Source: Rossellomorea vietnamensis
Lineage (GTDB): Bacteria; Bacillota; Bacilli; Bacillales; Bacillaceae_B
Assembly (NCBI RefSeq): GCF_025398035.1
Contig: NZ_CP104558.1
Location: forward strand, 2,418,001-2,482,000
Reading direction: 5' to 3'
Length of the DNA: 64,000 nucleotides
Shown piece by piece: positions 53,122-63,507 of the stretch. Every line of letters starts with the position of its first letter. Within the stretch, counting starts at the first letter, position 1. The notes beneath the pieces were generated by a model, which saw nothing but the letters and a program-made list of their open reading frames with translations, searched no databases and was not told where the DNA came from. The translations under genes were made by a program, and so were the position numbers.

Positions 53122-53255
53122 TCACTCTCTTCCCCTATCATAATTGATTTTCACTCTGCTGAACGTTACGATTTCATGTCAACTCCATCACAACCGCCTG
53201 CACTAAGAGCCTTCCTACATACTACATTCTGTATGCCAAGGGGAAACTCCTGCCG

Positions 53256-53418
53256 AGGGACGGACCTCGCTTACCTTTATATCGTCATAATTTGTAATCC
53301 TTTAATTGATCGGTTACTTTAAGAAATTATCCTATTTCCACTCGCGATAAACCTTATCGTAAATTATATTTCTATTATTTTAGAGAGGGATTTCATGAAG
53401 GAATAGAGGTCCGTCCCT
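53256..53418. repeat. Intergenic segment bounded by inverted AGGGACGGACCT arms
   Basis: AGGGACGGACCT (53256-53267) and its complement AGGTCCGTCCCT (53407-53418) flank about 140 bp of AT-rich DNA without a gene. A small inner hairpin CGATAA-ACC-TTATCG is present. The layout is MITE-like. Confidence 0.7.
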
Positions 53419-53419
53419 A

Positions 53420-53450
53420 AAAAAAAACGGTCATCAGAGATGACCGTTTG
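53420..53450 (-). terminator. Terminator of Xre gene
   Basis: AAACGGTCATC-AGA-GATGACCGTTT, T-run on the minus strand, overlapping the last part of the repeat segment. Confidence 0.88.
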
Positions 53451-53459
53451 CTGTGCACG

Positions 53460-53840
53460 TTAGCTGTTGGCTCCGGCTGCGATCCGCTTTACGTTTTGTT
53501 CGGCGGTTTTCGTGAGGTCCGGGGTGAATCCATTTTTCATTCGCTGATTTTCTTCGTTGAAGTAGTCTTGGACTTCCTGGTCGAATTCTATTTCAATTAG
53601 ATCACGAATGTCTGTAATTCTAAGGGCGATCATAATGGATACAAGGTGAGCCACTGTTAAGGATTTCTTCTTGAAATTCACTAACTCATTGATCGTAGCC
53701 ACTCTTAATCCTGTTAAGCGGTGAAGATCGCCTTGAGTCAATCCTCGTTCGCGCAGGATTTCTCCCAATTTAATGTGAATTTTATGGGGAAATTTATTTA
53801 GCGCTTCTATAACAATTGTATTTGTCTTTTGGTGAATCAT
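53460..53840 (-). CDS. Xre-family transcriptional regulator
   Basis: 126 residues. HTH region IKLGEILRERGLTQGDLHRLTGLRVATINELVNFKKKSLTVAHLVSIMIALRITDI fits the Cro/CI (Xre) family; a helical C-terminal tail follows. Target unknown. ATG at 53840 after GAGGAG. Confidence 0.82.
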   Translation of the reverse strand: MIHQKTNTIVIEALNKFPHKIHIKLGEILRERGLTQGDLHRLTGLRVATINELVNFKKKSLTVAHLVSIMIALRITDIRDLIEIEFDQEVQDYFNEENQRMKNGFTPDLTKTAEQNVKRIAAGANS

Positions 53841-53975
53841 GATGCTTCAACTCCTCATCCTATATCATATTAACGTGAATACCCCCATTCGTGAACCGGC
53901 AATAAATACCATCCCGACGGGTACTTATGACCAGTTCCTTTTGAGCATCCATGAAGCATCATGAACCAAATGAAA

Positions 53976-54006
53976 GAAGACTCCCGGAACGTGTCCCGGA
54001 AGTCTC
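53976..54006 (-). terminator. Terminator of thioredoxin-like gene
   Basis: AGACTCCCGG pairs with CCGGAAGTCT (one G-T) and TCTTTC follows on the minus strand; a weak terminator. Confidence 0.65.
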
Positions 54007-54022
54007 CCCCATCTTAATCGTG

Positions 54023-54589
54023 CTACATCAATACGTTTTGAACGAGGCTCGTCTTCAAGCTTTCGTATACTTCCTCCCATACCCTTCTATCCTTGATGTA
54101 TTGGGAGGTCAGGCGCTGGATCATCTCTTTCTGCTTTTCAGGGAACAGTTCATGATCCCTCGGTGGAAGCTTCGCCCGCTCATCATCGACGATTTTTTTC
54201 ACCATCGGAGCCCGAGGCCCCCATACCAGCTTCTCCTTTCCTTCTTTATCGATAAAAATGAAGATCGGGATCGCTCTCGACGTTCCATTGGTCAGATATT
54301 GATCCATCAGTTCCAGATTTTCGTCCCTCAAAATCATGCGAACGTCCAGATTGGCCGCCTCCGCAACAGAAAGAAGGATCGGGATGTTCAGCATGGCGTC
54401 ACCGCACCAATCCTCCGTAATGGCAATCACCCGTAAAGATTGCTCTCCCAGTTGATTTAACACCTCTACGTCTTCCCGCGGAATCTTAAAACCTTTTCGG
54501 ATGGCTTCTGTATTTTCTTTATGAGCACTCATATTTTCTATGTATTCTTCCGGTGTCAGTCCTTTATCAAACCAATGTTCCAAGTTCAT
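54023..54589 (-). CDS. Thioredoxin-fold family protein
   Basis: 188 residues. The thioredoxin motif is TEDWCGDA, with one Cys where classical proteins have WCGPC; a Pro-rich IPIFIF and VWGPRAP are also seen. Matches the group of Bacillus thioredoxin-like proteins with single Cys. ATG at 54589 after GGAGGAGG. Role unknown. Confidence 0.8.
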   Translation of the reverse strand: MNLEHWFDKGLTPEEYIENMSAHKENTEAIRKGFKIPREDVEVLNQLGEQSLRVIAITEDWCGDAMLNIPILLSVAEAANLDVRMILRDENLELMDQYLTNGTSRAIPIFIFIDKEGKEKLVWGPRAPMVKKIVDDERAKLPPRDHELFPEKQKEMIQRLTSQYIKDRRVWEEVYESLKTSLVQNVLM

Positions 54590-54919
54590 TCTTTTTCCTC
54601 CTCCAGTGGTTCTCAGGCAGTGAATCACTGTGCTCTTTTCTTGGAAATTCTCTCTCTAGCATATGCATGTTTCTCGTAATCTACAAGTGAAAGTCATATA
54701 GAATTCAATCAAAATTTCAATTGTACGATTATGCCTGTAGGAATATAATATAAGAAAAGCAACTTCGTGAACAGGTTCGAATGAACTGCCCCTGACGAAA
54801 CTCTTCCATGAAAAAAGGAATAGCTGCGTTACGCTACTCCTAAAACCTATATTCCAGAGGGGGGTGGAAATAGGTAAGTATGGAAAGAGGCATCTCTTTC
54901 TTGCATCTTTCCCTGACAG

Positions 54920-54946
54920 AAAAAAAGCTGACTCAATTGTCAGTTT
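54920..54946 (-). terminator. Terminator of the DUF4257 pair
   Basis: On the minus strand CTGAC-AATTGA-GTCAG followed by C and seven T. The rest of 54590-55007 holds two more hairpins (54815-54840, 54845-54872) but no convincing gene; the reading frame at 54656-54949 lacks a ribosome site and homology. Confidence 0.75.
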
Positions 54947-55007
54947 CATCCTCTCACTTTTTGGTTACATTAAATGGATATAGGACGACGCTTTCCATTG
55001 AACCATC

Positions 55008-55172
55008 TTAGACATCCTGTGATTTCTCAATTATTTTTGTCACTTTATTGTAGTAGTAGTCCAGCTCGACTAGGCTATCTGCCTCCTTCAGCCTCTTTAA
55101 ATAGTGGTTCGCTTTTTCATAATCTTCTGGTGGCAGTTCAACCTTGATTCTTTTTTTCTTCCACTTCGCCAA
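55008..55172 (-). CDS. 54-residue protein overlapping the DUF4257 gene
   Basis: Very basic N-terminus AKWKKKRIKVELPPEDYEK, then helical ANHYLKRLKEADSLVELDYY. TTG start at 55172 lies seven bases after GAGGTG. Its first 12 codons overlap the end of the upstream gene in another frame. Codon use and amphipathic helices support a real small protein; function unknown. Confidence 0.65.
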   Translation of the reverse strand: MAKWKKKRIKVELPPEDYEKANHYLKRLKEADSLVELDYYYNKVTKIIEKSQDV

Positions 55173-55566
55173 CAGGTTTCACCTCATTATGGTTTGGAGA
55201 TCCTCCCTTAGAGGTCGGTTCGAGCTGATAATGAGATAGCTCTTGAATATAGGATGCTTTGGTCGCTGCTAAATTTTGTTCGATTTTTCGTGTGATGACG
55301 GAACTTCCCCCGATTCCGGATAATAAACTGATATAGATCACATACCAGATCGGGACTGTATCAACTACCGGTAACACGGACAAATATCCTGCCAGAACGC
55401 CTATGATAATATCCTTCGTTGAGCCAAAAAGATAATGTTTCTCACCCTGGTCATCAATAAATTTTCGCGGAAAAGTGAAATGACCGTTTTTGAAAACCAG
55501 AATATGTCCTAAGCCCCCAATACCACCCATCAACATTGGCAACAAGATCACTTCGAATAAGGACAT
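55138..55566 (-). CDS. DUF4257-like membrane protein
   Basis: 142 residues. Three or four hydrophobic helices, with FPRKFIDDQGEKHYLFGSTKDIIIGVLAGYLSVLPVV as core, and a hydrophilic tail (PTSKGGSPNHNEVKPVGEVEEK). Resembles DUF4257 proteins of Bacillus; role unknown. ATG at 55566 after GAGGGTGG. Operon with the 54-residue gene. Confidence 0.72.
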   Translation of the reverse strand: MSLFEVILLPMLMGGIGGLGHILVFKNGHFTFPRKFIDDQGEKHYLFGSTKDIIIGVLAGYLSVLPVVDTVPIWYVIYISLLSGIGGSSVITRKIEQNLAATKASYIQELSHYQLEPTSKGGSPNHNEVKPVGEVEEKKNQG

Positions 55567-55667
55567 TCTATCCACCCTCTGGAATCATTTACTATTATTA
55601 TATATTATTTACAGAAAATTCAGAATAGATAATTGGACGCAATTTTGTCCACTAAAGGAGCGCCATT

Positions 55668-55823
55668 ATGCGAAAAATTGTGATGAAAGTCTCGTCAATC
55701 GACAAACTTCGATTTCAAAACTATATGATGCAGCTAAAAAGAGCTGAATCGAAAGTAGAAGCCGATACGTATTACCGTTTAGCCAAACAGATCCTGGAAA
55801 AGGCGAAAAGGAAGCAAATGTGA
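55668..55823 (+). CDS. 51-residue basic protein of unknown function
   Basis: ATG at 55668 after AAAGGAG at good distance; 51 residues, very basic and helical (RFQNYMMQLKRAESKVEADT). The stop at 55823 is followed by 36 bases to the protease terminator. No family recognised. Divergent from the DUF4257 gene. Confidence 0.6.
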   Translation: MRKIVMKVSSIDKLRFQNYMMQLKRAESKVEADTYYRLAKQILEKAKRKQM

Positions 55824-55859
55824 TGTTTCCTCACCGGACTCTTTGTAAAAATACGGTAC

Positions 55860-55897
55860 AAAAAAAGAAGAGCCATTTCAGCCCTTCTCTTCTCTTT
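55860..55897 (-). terminator. Terminator of protease gene
   Basis: AGAGAAGAGAAGGGC-TGAAAT-GGCTCTTC-type stem with mismatches and T-run on the minus strand. Confidence 0.6.
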
Positions 55898-55903
55898 ACC
55901 TGT

Positions 55904-57574
<1,671 letters not shown>

Positions 57575-57750
57575 TTACAACACCTCTTTGAAAGAATTTT
57601 CAAACTATTTGAAACATTAGATATACTATAATACAAGCCTTCTATATTACGAACGAGCCGAAAGACCTAATATTCACCTTTTCCAACCTCGGGTTAAATG
57701 ACCTACACAAAACAGGTAAAAACCACTAGGATCAGGAAAATTTGAACAAA

Positions 57751-57792
57751 AAGAGGGACGGACCTTGAACTATTTCAAGGTCCGTCCCTCTT
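57751..57792. terminator. Perfect 19-bp hairpin made of the AGGGACGGACC repeat
   Basis: AAGAGGGACGGACCTTGAA (57751-57769), CTAT loop, TTCAAGGTCCGTCCCTCTT (57774-57792). On the minus strand CTCTTTTTG follows, so it can serve as terminator for gatB. Best copy of the repeat in the window. Confidence 0.85.
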
Positions 57793-57802
57793 CCCCATAG
57801 GA

Positions 57803-57836
57803 AAGCCCCCTGAAAACCAAATGTTTTCGGGGGGCA
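57803..57836 (-). terminator. Second hairpin downstream of gatB
   Basis: GCCCCCTGAAAAC pairs with GTTTTCGGGGGGC around CAAAT (one G-T). Nearest hairpin after the gatB stop; lacks a T-run. Confidence 0.65.
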
Positions 57837-57848
57837 ATATGAAAAATG

Positions 57849-59279
57849 TTAGCGTTTTTGAATTTCTTGAAGCAATAATTTGTTTACAAGCGGCGGGTTG
57901 GCCTGACCTTTTGTCGCTTTCATGATTTGACCGACAAGGAAGCCGATGGCACGGTCTTTCCCGTTCTTGAAGTCTTCGATGGATTGTGGATTCGCATCCA
58001 GCGTTTCCGTCACGATCTTGAGTAAGGCACCTTCGTCCGAAATTTGAACAAGGCCTTTATCTTTCACGATTTGTTCAGGATCTCCACCGTTTTCTACTAA
58101 TTCCTTGAACACTTTCTTCGCAATCTTAGAAGAAATCGTTCCTTTTTCAATCAACTCGATCATGCCTGCGAGTCCTTTAGGAGTCAGCTTAACATCTTCC
58201 AGTTCTTTCTGCTGTGCATTCAGGTATGCCGAAACTTCACCCATCAGCCAGTTAGAGGCAAGTTTCGCATCTGCACCTGCTTCAACGGTATCCTGGAAGA
58301 AATCAGACATTTCCTTCGTCAATGTCAGAACCATGGCATCATACGCAGGTAAGCCAAGTTCTTCTACATAGCGCTTTTTACGCTCATCCGGAAGCTCGGG
58401 GATCTCTGCACGGATACGGTCCATCCACTCTTGGTCGATATGCAGGTGTAGTAAATCCGGTTCAGGGAAGTAACGGTAATCATCCGATCCTTCCTTTACA
58501 CGCATAAGGATCGTTTTGCCCGTTGATTCATCGAAACGGAGTGTTTCCTGCTGAATCATCCCACCTGATAATAGAACCTTTTCCTGGCGGACGATTTCAT
58601 ATTCCAATCCTTTTTTAACAAAGTTAAAAGAGTTCAGGTTCTTCAATTCGGCTTTCGTTCCGAACTTCTCCTGTCCGATTGGACGCAGGGAAATATTGGC
58701 GTCACAACGAAGCGATCCTTCTTCCATCTTACAGTCGGAAACACCTGTGTATTGGATGATGGATTTAAGCTTTTCAAGATACGCATACGCCTCTTCAGGT
58801 GTACGGATGTCCGGCTCGGATACGATCTCGATCAGTGGCGTTCCTTGACGGTTATAGTCGACAAGGGAATAGCCGTCGCCTGAGTGAGTCAGTTTCCCTG
58901 CATCTTCCTCAAGGTGAAGACGAGTGATCCCGATGCGTTTCTTCTCACCGTTCACTTCAATCTCGATCCAGCCATTCTCACCGATCGGCTTATCAAATTG
59001 AGAAATTTGGTACGCTTTCGGGTTATCAGGATAGAAATAGTTTTTACGGTCAAACTTTGTATCCGTCGCGATCTCACAGTTCAGTGCAATCGCGGCTTTC
59101 ATACCGAACTCAATGGCACGTTTGTTAACGACCGGAAGAACACCAGGATATCCAAGGTCGATCACGTTTGTATTTGTGTTCGGCTCTGCCCCGAAATGGT
59201 TCGGTGCCGGAGAGAACATCTTACTGTCCGTTTTTAATTCTACGTGGACTTCTAGTCCGATTACTGGTTCAAAGTTCAT
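57849..59279 (-). CDS. gatB: Aspartyl/glutamyl-tRNA amidotransferase subunit B
   Basis: 476 residues, the length of B. subtilis Gat[26 protein letters not shown] is the invariant N-terminus; a YqeY-like tail domain follows. With GatA and GatC it converts Glu-tRNA(Gln) to Gln-tRNA(Gln). ATG at 59279 after AAGGGGTG. Last gene of gatCAB. Confidence 0.97.
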   Translation of the reverse strand: MNFEPVIGLEVHVELKTDSKMFSPAPNHFGAEPNTNTNVIDLGYPGVLPVVNKRAIEFGMKAAIALNCEIATDTKFDRKNYFYPDNPKAYQISQFDKPIGENGWIEIEVNGEKKRIGITRLHLEEDAGKLTHSGDGYSLVDYNRQGTPLIEIVSEPDIRTPEEAYAYLEKLKSIIQYTGVSDCKMEEGSLRCDANISLRPIGQEKFGTKAELKNLNSFNFVKKGLEYEIVRQEKVLLSGGMIQQETLRFDESTGKTILMRVKEGSDDYRYFPEPDLLHLHIDQEWMDRIRAEIPELPDERKKRYVEELGLPAYDAMVLTLTKEMSDFFQDTVEAGADAKLASNWLMGEVSAYLNAQQKELEDVKLTPKGLAGMIELIEKGTISSKIAKKVFKELVENGGDPEQIVKDKGLVQISDEGALLKIVTETLDANPQSIEDFKNGKDRAIGFLVGQIMKATKGQANPPLVNKLLLQEIQKR

Positions 59280-59291
59280 TGATTTCACCCC

Positions 59292-60752
59292 TTACAGTTG
59301 TGGTCTTTTTGTATGGAAATCTGTAGCCTGCTCGAATGCATGGGCTACGCGATAAATCGTGCTTTCGTCAAAATGCTTTCCGATGATCTGCAGTCCAAGC
59401 GGCAGTCCTGTTGAAGAGAATCCACAAGGAACCGAGATTCCCGGCACGCCTGCAAGGTTTACTGGAATCGTTAAAATATCATTGGCATACATCGTTAATG
59501 GATCATCAATTTTTTCTCCGATTTTGAAAGCTGGAGTTGGTGTTGTTGGTCCAATAATAACATCGTATTTCGCAAATACATCTTCAAAGTCTTTCTTGAT
59601 CAGCGTACGGGCCTGTTGTGCTTTCTTGTAATACGCTTCATAGTAACCTGAGCTCAATGCAAACGTCCCAAGCATGATACGACGCTTCACTTCATCCCCG
59701 AAGCCTTCTGCGCGGGTTTTTTTGTAAAGATCAAGAAGGTTCTCTGCGTTCGGCGTACGGTATCCGTAACGAACACCATCGAAGCGTGCAAGATTGGCAG
59801 ATGCTTCAGAAGATGCTAATAAGTAGTACGTTGAAACACCGAATTTAGAATGAGGAAGGGAAACCTCTTCCCATGTTGCACCCATGCCTTCCAACACTTT
59901 CAATGAAGCAAGGACGGCCTGGCGGGCTTCTTCCCCGACACCTTCACCCAAGTATTCTTTCGGCACAGCAATCTTCAGACCTTTTACATCACCTGTAAGG
60001 GCCTCCGCATAATTCGGAACCTCCACATTGGCTGATGTCGAATCATTTGGATCAAGCCCGGCGATTGCCTGTAGCAAGTACGCATTGTCTTCTACGTTAC
60101 GGGTGATCGGTCCAATTTGATCAAGAGATGAAGCAAATGCAACAAGACCGAAACGGGATACACGTCCATAAGTCGGTTTTAACCCGACCGTACCCGTGAA
60201 TGCCGCCGGTTGACGAATCGATCCACCTGTATCTGAACCAAGTGAGAAAGGAACTTCCCCAGCTGCAACGGATGCCGCTGAACCTCCTGAAGATCCACCT
60301 GGAACCGTTTCAAGATTCCATGGATTACTCGTCTTCTGGAAACCGGAGTTCTCAGTAGAAGAACCCATTGCAAACTCATCCATATTCAATTTACCGATCG
60401 TAATCGTATCGGCACTATGTAGTTTATTGATGACCGTCGCATCATAAATCGGATTGAAGTTTTCAAGGATTTTACTTGCACAGGTTGTACGAAGACCCTT
60501 TGTAACGATATTGTCCTTGATTCCGATCGGCATTCCGAAAAGAAGGCCTTTACTTTCATCCGTACCAAGCTTGGAATCCATTTCCTTCGCTTTACTGCGG
60601 GCATTCTCTTCATCTAATGTTAAAAACGCCTTCACTTTATCTTCCACGGCATCGATTCGTTTGTACGACTCGTCTACCAGGTCTGTGACAGAAACTTCTT
60701 TCTTATGTAAAAGCTCGTGAAGCTCTGATAATTTATGGTCAAATAATGACAT
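59292..60752 (-). CDS. gatA: Glutamyl-tRNA(Gln) amidotransferase subunit A
   Basis: 486 residues, amidase-signature enzyme: [17 protein letters not shown] carries the catalytic Lys, [32 protein letters not shown] the cis-Ser and nucleophile Ser. It frees ammonia from Gln for the amidation in GatB. ATG after AAGGAGGGG. Gene order gatC-gatA-gatB with gaps of 12 bases. Confidence 0.97.
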   Translation of the reverse strand: MSLFDHKLSELHELLHKKEVSVTDLVDESYKRIDAVEDKVKAFLTLDEENARSKAKEMDSKLGTDESKGLLFGMPIGIKDNIVTKGLRTTCASKILENFNPIYDATVINKLHSADTITIGKLNMDEFAMGSSTENSGFQKTSNPWNLETVPGGSSGGSAASVAAGEVPFSLGSDTGGSIRQPAAFTGTVGLKPTYGRVSRFGLVAFASSLDQIGPITRNVEDNAYLLQAIAGLDPNDSTSANVEVPNYAEALTGDVKGLKIAVPKEYLGEGVGEEARQAVLASLKVLEGMGATWEEVSLPHSKFGVSTYYLLASSEASANLARFDGVRYGYRTPNAENLLDLYKKTRAEGFGDEVKRRIMLGTFALSSGYYEAYYKKAQQARTLIKKDFEDVFAKYDVIIGPTTPTPAFKIGEKIDDPLTMYANDILTIPVNLAGVPGISVPCGFSSTGLPLGLQIIGKHFDESTIYRVAHAFEQATDFHTKRPQL

Positions 60753-60764
60753 GAGGTCCCCTCC

Positions 60765-61055
60765 TTAGTCCAAGATCGATGGAACGCGAACTTGTCCATC
60801 TTGTTTGTCTGGTGCGTTCTTCAATACTTCTTCACGTGGCAGTCCTTCAACAGGCTTATCTTCACGCATCACGTTCTTCATATCCAGTACATGACTCGTT
60901 GCTTCCACATTTGAAGTATCCAATTCATTCAGCTGCTCGGCAAACCCGATAATCGCATCCAGCTGAGTCGTAAACTTCTTCGCTTCATCCTCTGTGATGG
61001 CTAGTCGTGCAAGGTGTGCAACATGCTTTACCTGCTCTTCAGAAATTCTAGACAT
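60765..61055 (-). CDS. gatC: Glutamyl-tRNA(Gln) amidotransferase subunit C
   Basis: 96 residues: [43 protein letters not shown] is typical GatC. It wraps GatA and GatB. ATG at 61055 after GGAGGTGAAG. The longer upstream frame is not coding. Confidence 0.96.
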   Translation of the reverse strand: MSRISEEQVKHVAHLARLAITEDEAKKFTTQLDAIIGFAEQLNELDTSNVEATSHVLDMKNVMREDKPVEGLPREEVLKNAPDKQDGQVRVPSILD

Positions 61056-61272
61056 CTTCTTCACCTCCGTATATGTTCGAACACTCACAATACTATTGAT
61101 AATACCAAAATTCGCTTCATTAAAGCAACTATGATAAGAGATAACCATTGTTAGGGGCATGGATGATTCTTGTCCATACCTCCGTCTATTCTATCACGAA
61201 ATGAGGGGTGGGTGTGAGTTTGTGAGGAACACTGGTTTAGACAGTCCACCCCTGTAAAAATGATAGGGATGG

Positions 61273-61320
61273 ATTGCGTCATTTTGGCCGGTGATTGCGT
61301 CGTTTTTCTTTTAATTGCGT
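61273..61320. repeat. Three phased ATTGCGT direct repeats
   Basis: ATTGCGTCATTTT (61273), ATTGCGTCGTTTT (61294) and ATTGCGTTAATT (61314), 21 and 20 bp apart, in the gatC/cupin divergent region. TATAAT lies at 61330-61335 on the plus strand. Regulator sites are inferred. The remaining intergenic DNA holds nothing else I can identify. Confidence 0.5.
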
Positions 61321-61414
61321 TAATTACCATATAATGTATAAAATCAAACTTTTCACTATCCCAAATAAAGGACTCCCCCTCCCCTAAACCGAATCTATAA
61401 AAAGAGGTGATTTC

Positions 61415-61771
61415 ATGAAAATATACAGTTTTAAACAAAGTACCGGAAAATCCATTCATCAATTCAATAGTCAAAACGTTATGATCCATCCTTTGCTTAA
61501 GCCAGACGATCCATTCCAAATCGGGTATTTTTACTTAGAGGAAAACAGCGTGCTGGGCATGCATCCAGCCATGTGCGATCAGCTTCTGATGATCACGTCA
61601 GGACGTGGATGGGTGAGGATCGAAGGGGGAGAAAAAATCATGGTGGAACCGGGCATGGCTGTCTTTTGGCAGGAGGGTGAAATGCATGAATCCGGATCCG
61701 TTGATGGTATGACCGCCATTGTAGCCGAAGGAAGCAGACTCGACCCCGAGCGATACCTCCCTTCTAACTAA
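61415..61771 (+). CDS. Cupin-domain protein
   Basis: 118-residue single cupin. MHPAMCDQLLMITSGRGWVRIEGGEKIMVEPGMAVFWQEGEMHESGS supplies the metal-binding His/Glu pattern. Role unknown. ATG at 61415 after AAAGAGGTGA. Confidence 0.82.
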   Translation: MKIYSFKQSTGKSIHQFNSQNVMIHPLLKPDDPFQIGYFYLEENSVLGMHPAMCDQLLMITSGRGWVRIEGGEKIMVEPGMAVFWQEGEMHESGSVDGMTAIVAEGSRLDPERYLPSN

Positions 61772-61844
61772 AGCAATCCATTTGCTTCCTCTCCTCCATT
61801 TGATTACCTTTAAATAGAGTACGTAAATGGAGAGGGTTTTCACA

Positions 61845-62909
61845 ATGCATCCAATTCTATTAGCCTTCTTGGCAGGGGTTATAGGCGGTGGGCTGTTCAC
61901 GCTCCTGCATCTTCCCCTGTCCTGGCTTCTCGGTTCCATGGTTTCTGTCTTTCTCATTAACAAATGGACAAAATTCGAGCTTGCCTGGCCGTCTTATCTC
62001 CGGGATCTTGGATTGATCATCGTCGGCTATGCTATCGGGCAGTCGTTCAGTCAGAAAACGATGATTGAAATCTTCACTCAGCTTCCCTCGATGCTGACGA
62101 TGACGGTTGCGATCATTGCCTTCAGTATGGTCCTTGCTTACATTACGTCCAAAATGACGGGGATCGGTTTGTCTTCGACGATTACCGGTAGTATACCTGG
62201 TGGGCTTTCACAAATGGTGGCTCTCGGGGAGGAAATGAAGGATATTGACTTAACCGTCGTGACGATCCTTCAGGTCATCCGGCTGTTGTCTGTCATTTTC
62301 GTGGTACCGTTCCTTGTGTTCAGTCCTCTTTTAGCTGGAGGAGGAAACGGTCCGGGTCCTGCCAGTGGTCAATTTGAGATCCCTTCTTTTCACTGGGGGT
62401 TTGTCCTATTTTTCATGATTGCCATTGCAGCAGGCTTCTTAGCTAGAAGAATCCACCTTCCCACCCCGACTTTACTTGGCCCGATCCTGGTGATCGGCGG
62501 TTTCATGGTGGCTGAATGGCCGGTCCCTCATATGCCCGGACTGTTCATTATCCTTGCTCAGTTATCCCTGGGTATTTATTTTAGTTTCATGATGAATTTC
62601 TCGTCATCCAACTCGATGGGCAAGTTCATCTTATGGTCGTTATTTACTTCCCTGTGCCTGCTTTTAGGTTGTGTGGGACTAAGCTTTTTATTGAGCCGCT
62701 GGCATGATGTGTCTTTTTTGACTGCATTCATTAGCATGGCTCCCGGGGGTATGGCAGAGATGGCACTGGTCGGACAAGCCGTCAACGCAGATCTTTCCAT
62801 CATTACCGGATACCATTTATTCCGGATTTTATTTATTCTGTTCATCATCCCAGCGATTTTGAAAGGGCTTTTTAAACTCTCTATATTTCATAAGGGCAAT
62901 CATGATTAG
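61845..62909 (+). CDS. AbrB-duplication family membrane protein
   Basis: 354 residues, about ten membrane helices in two repeats, each with a TGSIPGGLSQMV / MAPGGMAEMAL motif. Family PF05145 (AbrB, once called ammonia monooxygenase-like); unrelated to the DNA-binding AbrB. Function unknown, perhaps transport. ATG at 61845 after GGAGAGGG. Confidence 0.85.
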   Translation: MHPILLAFLAGVIGGGLFTLLHLPLSWLLGSMVSVFLINKWTKFELAWPSYLRDLGLIIVGYAIGQSFSQKTMIEIFTQLPSMLTMTVAIIAFSMVLAYITSKMTGIGLSSTITGSIPGGLSQMVALGEEMKDIDLTVVTILQVIRLLSVIFVVPFLVFSPLLAGGGNGPGPASGQFEIPSFHWGFVLFFMIAIAAGFLARRIHLPTPTLLGPILVIGGFMVAEWPVPHMPGLFIILAQLSLGIYFSFMMNFSSSNSMGKFILWSLFTSLCLLLGCVGLSFLLSRWHDVSFLTAFISMAPGGMAEMALVGQAVNADLSIITGYHLFRILFILFIIPAILKGLFKLSIFHKGNHD

Positions 62910-63361
62910 AAAAGCTTATTTTTAATGGATGAAAATAGGCTTTTCTTTTGCTTTGGCTTGGACTTTGCTTCAACCGCTTTCTCACTTTTCTTCTGCACAT
63001 AGATCTCTTCCTGATCAATGGCATGGTCATAAGCGAGAACAAGCCCGATATCCGTTTCAATCTCCTTATTGGTAACCATGGAGAACGACACATGATACGT
63101 ATCGGCAAGCTTGATGTATTTAGATAAAAAGGTGTAGCTCATGTTACCATTCAGTAAAAGCTTTGCATCTGGATGCTTCTTCAATTGATCCTGAACTTCC
63201 TTGTATATTCCCTTTTCCCTCACCTGGCTTTGGGTAAGGGCAATGACGATCCGCTCTCTCAGGGTCCCCAGAAACTTCCTTCTTTCATCTGGCTTGGTTT
63301 GTTTTTGCCCATATATTCCATTTTCCAAGTAATCATCTAAGGTTGGCTTACTCAAAAACAT
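62906..63361 (-). CDS. yueI: YueI family protein (DUF1694)
   Basis: 151 residues. TLDDYLENGIYGQKQTKPDERRKFLGTLRERIVIALTQSQV matches B. subtilis YueI, which has no known function. ATG at 63361 is listed; the family start aligns better with TTG at 63355. A terminator hairpin is formed by its last codons. Overlaps the AbrB-type gene by four bases in the convergent direction. Confidence 0.88.
   Translation of the reverse strand: MFLSKPTLDDYLENGIYGQKQTKPDERRKFLGTLRERIVIALTQSQVREKGIYKEVQDQLKKHPDAKLLLNGNMSYTFLSKYIKLADTYHVSFSMVTNKEIETDIGLVLAYDHAIDQEEIYVQKKSEKAVEAKSKPKQKKSLFSSIKNKLF
62910..62948. terminator. Convergent terminator inside the yueI 3' end
   Basis: AGAAAAGCTTATTTT pairs with AAAATAGGCTTTTCT (one mismatch), T-run after. 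It is located within the last codons of yueI. Confidence 0.7.
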
Positions 63362-63464
63362 TGCACCTCCAAAACGTCTTATTACAGTTTCTCCTACACT
63401 ATATGTTTACATGTGTTCATTTGGTTCTGTCCCATTTTCTCTTATGGGAATGCTTTCAGGCAAC

Positions 63465-63503
63465 TAAAAGGGTCCGCTCTGAAAACGTGAGCGGACCCTT
63501 TGC
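63465..63503. terminator. Terminator of argF
   Basis: AAAGGGTCCGCTC-TGAAAACGT-GAGCGGACCCTTT, just after the argF stop on the minus strand. Confidence 0.88.
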
Positions 63504-63507
63504 CATT

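Noticed and set aside
54656-54949. 97-residue minus-strand frame
   Set aside because: No ribosome site, odd composition, and overlaps terminator hairpins; probably random.
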